The notes under the pieces: generated by a model
What the model was told of the DNA's origin: nothing
Seen by the model: only the letters and a program-made list of their open reading frames with translations
Database searches by the model: none
Made by a program: the position numbers and the translations under genes
In this document: one piece after another, positions 30,708 through 36,775 of the stretch
Layout of the letters: each line of letters begins with the position of its first letter
Numbering within the stretch: position 1 is the first letter of the stretch
Assembly (NCBI GenBank): GCA_018241725.1
Contig: JAFEDI010000069.1
Coordinates: forward strand, 1-36,775
Origin: Pseudomonadota bacterium
GTDB taxonomy: Bacteria; Pseudomonadota; Gammaproteobacteria; Burkholderiales; Rhodocyclaceae
Reading direction: 5' to 3'
DNA length: 36,775 nt

Positions 30708-31016
30708 TTATTTTTCCAGGCTTTCCAGAAAACGCCGCCGCGCAGCTTCCAGTTCGGCGCGGCCGAAGTCATCTGTCAGGCGCAGGCAGGTGCCATAGAA
30801 GGCGTCGAAGGCCATGCGTACGGTTTCGGCGTCCACCGGGTGCGAGGTGGCAGGCTTGGCCGGCGGTGGCATGCCGTCCACGGGCTTCAGCACCGCGTAG
30901 CGCGGGATCATGCGCTGGCCGCCGCTTTCGGCGCTGGCGGTCATCGGGCCGGTCTTGGTGTAGATCTTTCCTTCGAATTCGAAGCAGGCACCGATCGGGA
31001 GATTGGACAGTTTCAT
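30708..31016 (-). CDS. Conserved hypothetical protein, 102 aa
   Basis: A small soluble protein starting MKLSNLPIGACFEFEGKIYT, with a beta-barrel-like first half (KTGPMTASAESGGQRMIPRY) and a helical C-terminal half (ETVRMAFDAFYGTCLRLTDD then ELEAARRRFLESLEK). It is of core-genome composition and the first gene right of the island. The ATG at 31016 is chosen as the longest frame with a sensible protein start; upstream extension is AT-rich and unlike the rest. The first part recalls short SH3-like domains seen in betaproteobacterial hypotheticals. No function is assigned. A CGCGCCGG-TTTG-CCGGCGCG hairpin (30678-30697) lies past its stop. Confidence 0.7.
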   Translation of the reverse strand: MKLSNLPIGACFEFEGKIYTKTGPMTASAESGGQRMIPRYAVLKPVDGMPPPAKPATSHPVDAETVRMAFDAFYGTCLRLTDDFGRAELEAARRRFLESLEK

Positions 31017-31219
31017 GGGCGGGATGGCGGCAAAAGCGGTGATTGTAGACCGTTGGCGGGACGGGGCTCCGGTGGCGGGCGAGTGGATGATTCCTCTGTC
31101 GTTAAGGTGATTTCGCACTTTTCCCGGAAAATCCAAATGGAATGATCCGGGCTGTTTTCGGTTTGGCCCGATGTTCCCCGTAAAGCTTCGGAAAGGAAAA
31201 GCCCTTGAAGATGTCCTGA

Positions 31220-31868
31220 ATGGTTCTACACCGTCGTTCCGCTGCACGGCTTGCCGCTGCGGCTCTTGCTCTTGGCGCAGTGAGTGCGTCATCGCAGGCC
31301 GCAGTGGTCAGGATCGATGCTGGTCAGAGTTCGGTGACCTACACCTCCAGCATGCCGCCGATCTGTGATCCGTCCGGCAACTGCTCGATGCCGCCGGCGC
31401 AGCAGACCTTTGCGCTGTCGGGTAGCTTCAATGTGGTGCGCGAGGTGGCGACCACGCCGTCGCCCTACGATCCCACTACTTCAGTCTATTTCACCCGGAT
31501 CAGCTTCGATTCGGTCGCTGTTGATCTCGGTGGTGCCGGTGCCTTGGGCATTTCCTTCCCGTCCTTTGCGGGGCTGGTGAATGGCACCGCTTTCACCGGC
31601 AGTGACGATCCGTGCTTCTTCTTTTTCGGTGGCTGCTCGGGGGCCGAATGTTCCTTAGTTCCTACACCGGTGATTTCGACGGTCATACCTTCTTCCTAAG
31701 CGGTGTGTTGCCGCTGGGCGTCTCCGATTCCTTCACTTATCAGATCGTCGCCGCGGCAGTGGCACCGGCGGCGGCTGTTCCCGAGCCCGGTACACTGGCC
31801 TGCGTAGCCGCTGCCGGTGCCGCCTGGGCTGCACCCGGCGTCGCAAGGGGCTCCCCGCTACTCAGTAA
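31220..31868 (+). pseudogene. PEP-CTERM exported protein with two frameshifts
   Basis: The gene starts with a signal peptide (SAARLAAAALALGAVSASSQ, then AA) and continues as a beta-rich secreted protein to about 31635. The reading then moves by one base near GGGGGCCG (about 31634), continuing as FLSSYTGDFDGHTFFLSG and SDSFTYQIVAAA to VPEPGTLACVAAAGAAWAA, and moves again near 31830 to end TRRRKGLPATQ and TAA at 31866. PEP motif, membrane helix and Arg cluster together are the PEP-CTERM sorting signal read by exosortase. Both shifts look like the loss of one base, so either the gene is broken or the sequence has two errors. Its end overlaps the convergent radical SAM gene by 7 bp. Confidence 0.8.
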
Positions 31869-33766
31869 CCCAGCGCCCGGTCGATGAAGTGCTTGGGCAC
31901 CCGCGGTCGGGGTACCTTGCTGTCGAACCAGCTGCGCACGTCCTGGTCCAGGCCGATGCCGTGCATGTAGTTGTAGAGGGCCTTGTTGAGCGCGACGCCG
32001 AGGGCATCGTGGTCCACGCCGGTGGGGTCGATGAAGCCGACGTCGTTCTTGGCGAAGCTGATCGGTGGCAGGGGCTTGAGCTTGACGCCGTATTCGGCGG
32101 GGTTCTGCCCAACCGGCGAGTGCACGGTGCACACGAAACGGTGGAAGAAGCCGGACTGGATGCAGCCGGCGTCGAACAGCTGGCGCACGTACTCCAGCGC
32201 GTCCACGGTGTCCTGCACGGTCTGGGTGGGGAAGCCATACATCAGGTAGGCATGCACCAGGATGCCGGCATCACTGAAGCCCTTGGTGACGCGGGCCACC
32301 TGGTCCACCGAGACGCCCTTCTTCATCAGCTTGAGGAGCCGGTCGGAGGCCACTTCCAGCCCGCCGGAGATGGCGATGCAGCCGCTGTCGGCGAGTTGCT
32401 GGCACAGCTCCGGGGTGAAGGACTTCTCGAAGCGGATGTTGCCCCACCAGGAAATCGAGCGCTGGCGGCGCGCCAGTTCGTCGGCGAGGGCTTTCAGCAT
32501 CTTCGGCGGGGCGGCTTCGTCCACGAAGTGGAAGCCGGTCTGGCCGGTTTCGGCGACCACCGCTTCGATGCGGTCCACCAAAACCTCGGCGCTGGCGGCG
32601 TCGTAGCGGCCGATGTAGTCGAGGCTCACGTCGCAGAAGCTGCACTTCTTCCAGTAGCAGCCGTGGGCCACGGTGAGCTTGTTCCAGCGCCCGTCCGACC
32701 ACAGGCGGTGCATTGGGTTGAGCATGTCGAGGATGGACAGGTAGCCGTCCAGCGGCAGGCCGTCCCAGGTCGGCGTGCCGACTTCGGCGAAGGGGATGTC
32801 CGCCTCGGCGAGGTTGATGTAGCGCACCTGGCCGTCCTCGCGCAGGTAGGTGCGCACCAGGCGCGATGCGCCGCGCTTGCCGTCCAGGTGTTCGAGCAGG
32901 GCCAGCAGCGGGCGCTCGCCGTCGTCCAGCGTGAGGTAGTCGAAATAGTCGAAGACGCGCGGTTCGGTCAGCTCGCGCAGCTCGGTGTTGACGAAGCCGC
33001 CGCCGAGCACGGTGACGATGTGCGGATGGGCGGCCTTGATGGTCTGGGCGATGCGGAAGGCTGCATACACCGAGCCGGGGAAGGGCACCGACAGCAGTAT
33101 GACCCGCGGCTGGTGGTGGGCCACGGTGTCCAGGGTAAGGCGCTTGAGGGTCTCGTCCACCAGCGTGGGCGGCGCGGCGAGGGCCTTGGCCAGCGGCTCG
33201 AAACTCGGCTGGGCCATGGCCAGGGATTCGGCATAGCGCACGAACTCGAAGCGCGGGTCGCCGGCTTCGCGCAGCACGTCGGCCAGATCGTTGAGGTAGA
33301 GCGTGGCCAGGTGGCGGGCCTTGTCCTGCACGCCCAGCGCACCGAAGGCCCAGGCCAGCGGATCGCCGCCGTCCGGGTCGTAATACACGTCGAGGGACGC
33401 GAAGCGCGGCCCTTCGGGCAGGAAGGCGCGGCTGGCGATGCGGTGGGCAAGGGTCGGGTCGCGGCCCTGCAGGAAGCCGAGCGCCGGGCCGACGGTGGCG
33501 CGGTAGCGTTCGAAAGCACCGTCGAAGGTGTGCAGCGTTGCGGAACGTTTCTTGTCCGGCAGCGCGCGGACCTTGTCGCGCAGTGCGTCGAGGCCGGCGG
33601 CAGAGAACAGTTCCAGCACCAGCTTCAGGGCCAGGTCGTCCTGCACCGCGTCCACGCCGCGGCTGCGCAGGAAGCCGGTCAGGTAGGCGGTGGACGGGTA
33701 GGGCGTGTTGAGCTGCGTCATCGGCGGGATGAGCGACAGCACACGGAGGCCGGGGCTTGCGGTCAT
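31862..33766 (-). CDS. B12-binding-domain radical SAM protein
   Basis: A 634-aa radical SAM protein of the cobalamin-binding class. The N-terminal part (about 1-330) carries a B12-binding-like Rossmann region, e.g. VILLSVPFPGSVYAAFRIAQ and ITVLGGG-like IVTVLGGGFVNTE. The radical SAM core has the cluster motif HGCYWKKCSFCD with Cys370, Cys375 and Cys378, spacing C-x4-C-x2-C as in other GCYW members, then GGLEVAS and a C-terminal extension. Such enzymes methylate or rearrange unreactive carbons. The substrate is unknown; no partner genes adjoin. The ATG at 33766 is used. It is 55 bp after the diguanylate cyclase gene on the same strand. Confidence 0.88.
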   Translation of the reverse strand: MTASPGLRVLSLIPPMTQLNTPYPSTAYLTGFLRSRGVDAVQDDLALKLVLELFSAAGLDALRDKVRALPDKKRSATLHTFDGAFERYRATVGPALGFLQGRDPTLAHRIASRAFLPEGPRFASLDVYYDPDGGDPLAWAFGALGVQDKARHLATLYLNDLADVLREAGDPRFEFVRYAESLAMAQPSFEPLAKALAAPPTLVDETLKRLTLDTVAHHQPRVILLSVPFPGSVYAAFRIAQTIKAAHPHIVTVLGGGFVNTELRELTEPRVFDYFDYLTLDDGERPLLALLEHLDGKRGASRLVRTYLREDGQVRYINLAEADIPFAEVGTPTWDGLPLDGYLSILDMLNPMHRLWSDGRWNKLTVAHGCYWKKCSFCDVSLDYIGRYDAASAEVLVDRIEAVVAETGQTGFHFVDEAAPPKMLKALADELARRQRSISWWGNIRFEKSFTPELCQQLADSGCIAISGGLEVASDRLLKLMKKGVSVDQVARVTKGFSDAGILVHAYLMYGFPTQTVQDTVDALEYVRQLFDAGCIQSGFFHRFVCTVHSPVGQNPAEYGVKLKPLPPISFAKNDVGFIDPTGVDHDALGVALNKALYNYMHGIGLDQDVRSWFDSKVPRPRVPKHFIDRALGY

Positions 33767-33820
33767 GGCGGGGGCCGGGCCGGAGCCCGGAAGGTGGTGC
33801 GATCGAGGCCCCGAATGATA

Positions 33821-35197
33821 TCAGTCCGTCGCCACCCGGTTCCGCCCGGCTTCCTTGGCCGCGTAGAGGGCCTTGTCGGCCCGGTCAATGAGACGCTGGT
33901 AGTCCGGATGGCCGTCGCTGCCGGCCAGACCGATACTCATTGTGACGTGGATGGTCTCGCCGCCGGCCAGAAAGACGTCGCTGTCGCTGATGCGCTGGCG
34001 GATCTTCTCGGCGACGGAAACCGCCCGCGGGATGTCGATCTCGGCCAGCACGGCGAGGAATTCCTCCCCGCCGTAGCGAAATACGAAGTCACCGGCGCGC
34101 AGCTGTCCGACGATCAGCCCGGCGATCTGCTGCAGTACTCGGTCGCCGGCGTCGTGGCCGTGTTCGTCGTTGATGCGTTTGAAGTGGTCGATATCCATCA
34201 TCAGCACGCAGAACGAGCACTCGTGCTTGCGGGCCAGGCTGATCTCGCGACGCAGGATGGACGGCAGGAAGCGTCGGTTGAACAGGTGCGTCAACACGTC
34301 ACGGCCGATTTCCAGTTCCATGATGTGGTCGAACATGTTGCGCAGCAGGTACTTCAGCTCCTCGATCTCCACCAGCACCGCCCTGGTCAGCTCGCGGTTG
34401 TCGTCGCCGTCCGGGGCCGTGTCCCGCTCGCAGCTCAGGCGCGGAAACAGGGATTCGTCGATGCGCTCGACGCAGGCCTCGATCAGCGGCAATTCGCGGG
34501 TGTCCTCGAAAAGCAGTGGTGCCTTGTGATGCAACCACAGCCCGAATTCCGAGTCCTGCAGCGTCGGCATGTCGTGAAAGGGGGCGCCGGAGGCTAGTAG
34601 GCGGTACACGCGGGCTTCCCACTCGAGTACTGCGACGGATTGCTTTTCACGCTCCAGGGCCAGGTTGCGGCCCGCCTCGTGCATCTTGTAGGCCTCGTCG
34701 GTGCGGGCGCTGCGTTCGGCGGACAGGATGAAGGCCGAACTCATCTCCTCGAAGGCGATGTCGGTCAGGTGGTCTACGTGCAGCACTGCATGGACCAGTG
34801 CTTCCCGGTCGAGGTCGGTGGCGATCAGGCGGGCGTTGATGGCCTGCTTGAGGAAGCGAAAGCCCCGCGCCACCAGCTGCACCGGGATCTGCGCGCGGGC
34901 GTGCACCTCGCCCACGTGGCGCTGCAGAGCGAGGGCCGAGATGAGTTCCTCCACGCTGCGGTGGCAGAACAGCATTTCCATCCAGCGCTGCAAGCCCGGC
35001 TTGAGGTGGGCTTCGACGGCTTGCGTCGACAGGAACTGGGTGGCGGCGGGATCGGTGAGCATCTGCTCGTAGAAGCGGTCAGCCAGTTCGACCTTGTCCC
35101 GCTGGATGATGCCGGTGACCGCCGCGCGGATCGCATCCGACGAGGTTTCGGCGAGGTGCTGCCAGGTTTCGGCAGCCAGACGAGGGGTGTGGGGCAT
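33821..35197 (-). CDS. Globin-coupled diguanylate cyclase (DosC/DgcO-like)
   Basis: A 458-aa oxygen-sensing cyclase with the layout of E. coli DosC. The N-terminal globin sensor (about 15-155) has LADRFYEQMLTDPAATQFLS, LQRWMEMLF and proximal His99 in RHVGEVHARAQIPV. A middle helical region follows (about 160-300), then a GGDEF domain with DVLTHLFNRRFLPSILRREI, MMDIDHFKRINDEHGHDAGD and active-site RYGGEEFL. It makes c-di-GMP from two GTP in response to haem-bound oxygen. I see no RxxD inhibitory site before GGEEF. It has no partner phosphodiesterase gene nearby. Confidence 0.93.
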   Translation of the reverse strand: MPHTPRLAAETWQHLAETSSDAIRAAVTGIIQRDKVELADRFYEQMLTDPAATQFLSTQAVEAHLKPGLQRWMEMLFCHRSVEELISALALQRHVGEVHARAQIPVQLVARGFRFLKQAINARLIATDLDREALVHAVLHVDHLTDIAFEEMSSAFILSAERSARTDEAYKMHEAGRNLALEREKQSVAVLEWEARVYRLLASGAPFHDMPTLQDSEFGLWLHHKAPLLFEDTRELPLIEACVERIDESLFPRLSCERDTAPDGDDNRELTRAVLVEIEELKYLLRNMFDHIMELEIGRDVLTHLFNRRFLPSILRREISLARKHECSFCVLMMDIDHFKRINDEHGHDAGDRVLQQIAGLIVGQLRAGDFVFRYGGEEFLAVLAEIDIPRAVSVAEKIRQRISDSDVFLAGGETIHVTMSIGLAGSDGHPDYQRLIDRADKALYAAKEAGRNRVATD

Positions 35198-35303
35198 GCG
35201 TGCGCTCCCTGTCCTTTATTGTTTTTGGGACTCGATGATAAGCGCCGGAGCACGATGACGCAAGGGAGTTTTACTCGTTAGGGATGAAGTCCATCCGCTG
35301 CGA

Positions 35304-36524
35304 TCAACTGGCGCGGCGCCGGTAGGCGAGGCCGGCAGCAATCGTCAGCAGGCCGCAGGAGACCAGCGTCGGGCGAACGCCGAAGGCATGGGCCAGGCTG
35401 CCGACGCTGAAACTGCCGAGCGGGGCTATGCCCAGGAAGGCCATTGTGAACAGGGCCATCACGCGGCCGCGGAAATCGTTGTCCACCTGGGTCTGGATCA
35501 GCGTGTTGCTGCCCGCCACGGTGACGATGATTACCAAGCCGAGGACGACCAGTACCGGCATCGCCATCCAGAGGCCAGGCGACAATGCGAACAGGGCTAC
35601 CGCCGCGCCGGTCGCCGGCGCAGCCACGCCGACCAGGCGGGCCAGCCCGTCGGTGCCCTGGCGGCCTGCCAGGTACAGGCTGCCGAGCAGGGAGCCGCCG
35701 CCGGCGCAGCCGACCAAAAGGCCGAACAGGCGTGCATCACCGCCGAAGATCTCCTTGGCGAACAACGGCATCAGCACCACGTAGGGCGCGGCGAGGAAGC
35801 TGGTGGTGGCGACGATCAGCAGGGAAGAGCGGATGCCGGGATGACCGGCCGCGTAGCTGAGGCCCTCGCGCAGGGCCTGTAGTGGCGGAGCCGACGGCCG
35901 CCGCGCGCCGTCGGCGGGCAGGCGGATCGCCAGCAGGGCCAGCAGCACCGCCAGGTAGGAGGCGGCATTGAGCAGGAAGCACACCGCCTCGCCGACCAGT
36001 GCGACGACGAAGCCGGCCAGCGTCGGACCGACGAAGCGGGCCACGTTCATGAGGAAGGAGTTCAGCGCGATGGCGTTGGGCAGATCGCTCTTGTCGTCCA
36101 CCAGGTGCACTGCGATGGCCTGGCGGGTCGGTACGTCCAGCGCGTTGATGCAGCCGAGGCCGAAAGCCAGCACGATGAGGTGACTGGTGGTTGCTTCGCC
36201 ACGCCAAGTCAATGCGGCTAGTAGCAGCGCCTGGGCCATCGACAGGGCTTGGGTGGCAAGGAGCAGGCGGCGCTTGTCGAAGCGGTCGGTGATCACCCCG
36301 CCCATGGCGCCGAAGATGAGGATAGGGATCTGGCTTGCGAAGCCGACCATGCCGAGCACGAAGGCCGAGCCGGACAGGCGATAGGCCAGCCATACCATGG
36401 CGATCTGCTGCATCCATGTGCCCGCAAGAGAAACCAGCTGGCCGGCGAAGTAGATGCGGTAATTGCGGGACTTAAGGGAGCGGAGGAAGGTGGGCATGGA
36501 ATGGCTGACCTGCGGCAGGAGCAC
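35304..36524 (-). CDS. MFS transporter, EntS/MFS_3-like exporter
   Basis: A 406-aa major facilitator with 12 predicted helices: FLRSLKSRNYRIYFAGQLVS, LAGTWMQQIAMVWLAYRLSG, the loop-2 motif GGVITDRFDKRRLLLATQAL, LDVPTRQAIAVHLVDD, ARFVGPTLAGFVVALVGEAV and DNDFRGRVMALFTMAFLG. This is the EntS/transmembrane-secretion-effector group; members export siderophores or drugs. No siderophore genes are next to it, so the substrate is unknown. GTG at 36524 has GGAGAG 6 nt upstream; ATG at 36497 (397 aa) is the alternative. No operon partner is seen. Confidence 0.9.
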   Translation of the reverse strand: MLLPQVSHSMPTFLRSLKSRNYRIYFAGQLVSLAGTWMQQIAMVWLAYRLSGSAFVLGMVGFASQIPILIFGAMGGVITDRFDKRRLLLATQALSMAQALLLAALTWRGEATTSHLIVLAFGLGCINALDVPTRQAIAVHLVDDKSDLPNAIALNSFLMNVARFVGPTLAGFVVALVGEAVCFLLNAASYLAVLLALLAIRLPADGARRPSAPPLQALREGLSYAAGHPGIRSSLLIVATTSFLAAPYVVLMPLFAKEIFGGDARLFGLLVGCAGGGSLLGSLYLAGRQGTDGLARLVGVAAPATGAAVALFALSPGLWMAMPVLVVLGLVIIVTVAGSNTLIQTQVDNDFRGRVMALFTMAFLGIAPLGSFSVGSLAHAFGVRPTLVSCGLLTIAAGLAYRRRAS

Positions 36525-36665
36525 GGGCGGCTCTCCATTCTAGCGCCCGCTATCCCAGGCGGCTTATTACTACCCTTCCTAACACGGAGGTAAGCCTCGA
36601 GCCAATCCGCCCTGACCGAGAGCATCCGGGCGACATTGCATCTAGAATTGTTTTTGTGAATGTTG

Positions 36666-36693
36666 TTGACGGTTTCTGATAATTCTTTATAAT
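36666..36693 (+). promoter_or_regulatory. rRNA-operon-like promoter at right edge
   Basis: TTGACG (36666-36671) and TATAAT (36688-36693) with 16-bp spacing, followed by GCGCAGC, the GC-rich discriminator of rrn P1 promoters (E. coli TATAATGCGCCAC). An AT-rich upstream part (36645-36665) could be an UP element. No gene starts in the remaining 80 bp, as expected for a long rRNA leader with a GCAGC-TCTTTC-GCTGC hairpin. The operon itself would lie right of the window. Confidence 0.65.
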
Positions 36694-36775
36694 GCGCAGC
36701 TCTTTCGCTGCAGCGCGTTACGAAGTAGGCGCTACGGGGTGAGGAGGGCGGTGCCGGAGAAGTTGGATTTGTTTC

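Noticed and set aside
31817-34597. 926-codon plus-strand open frame
   Set aside because: It is antisense to the radical SAM and diguanylate cyclase genes, both with complete catalytic motifs. The translation is His/Gln/Val-rich shadow sequence.
1-36775. CRISPR array
   Set aside because: No series of regularly spaced short repeats with unique spacers is visible; the repeats found are paired or promoter-linked.

Overview
The window looks like a chromosomal stretch of a high-GC betaproteobacterium, most likely from the Rhodocyclales (Azospira/Dechloromonas/Azoarcus-like). I infer this from gene order (cobQ, a ZapB-like coiled-coil gene, zapA, then 6S RNA), a cobalamin cluster, RquA, a globin-coupled diguanylate cyclase, a PEP-CTERM protein and E. 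coli-like sigma-70 promoters. No rRNA gene is in the window to fix the genus, although what looks like an rRNA-operon promoter sits at the right edge.

Layout. (1) 1-5650 is the end of a mobile island abutting the 3' end of tRNA-Arg(CCG). It holds IS5- and IS3-family relics, a purine permease, an AcaB-like ICE protein, an HD phosphohydrolase, a tyrosine integrase, an excisionase-like protein and a divergent Cro/C1-type regulator with a pair of matching operators. (2) 5650-22755 is core chromosome: tRNA-Arg, a cytochrome c lipoprotein, 6S RNA/zapA, a cobalamin block (cobQ, cobD, cobC, two BtuF-like proteins and an unknown exported protein between them), the rhodoquinone enzyme RquA, sfsA, dctA, a Tsx-like porin, a nitrogen-controlled NMT1/THI5-type ABC transporter, a chemoreceptor, a flavodoxin and tRNA-Leu(GAG). 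(3) 22733-30677 is a second, compact island (about 7.9 kb) in tRNA-Leu, bounded by a 75-bp perfect direct repeat. It carries a P4-type integrase, a 5'-truncated DUF3987 primase-like gene joined to foreign DNA, a toxin-antitoxin pair, a small two-gene membrane module (73 aa + DUF2335), two copies of a ~265-bp structured non-coding repeat with tRNA T-arm-like hairpins, a beta-propeller lipoprotein and a serine resolvase with its own inverted/direct repeat array. (4) 30708-36775 is core again: a small conserved protein, a frameshifted PEP-CTERM gene, a cobalamin-binding radical SAM protein, an oxygen-sensor diguanylate cyclase, an MFS exporter and the rrn-like promoter.

How it fits together. The cobalamin genes supply late corrinoid assembly and salvage, and a B12-binding radical SAM enzyme is also encoded here. 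RquA (ubiquinone to rhodoquinone) lies beside the C4-dicarboxylate carrier DctA, which suits fumarate respiration at low oxygen. The globin-type cyclase would sense oxygen. The ABC transporter has a clear sigma-54 promoter with two NtrC-like sites 30 bp apart, so it should be induced by nitrogen limitation, yet its ATPase gene has an in-frame amber codon at codon 13.

Most worth following up: the duplicated tRNA-like repeat blocks that flank small gene cassettes in island 2, the 73-aa/DUF2335 pair between them, the unknown exported protein in the B12 cluster, the sigma-54/NtrC promoter in front of a gene set with a nonsense codon, and RquA next to DctA.
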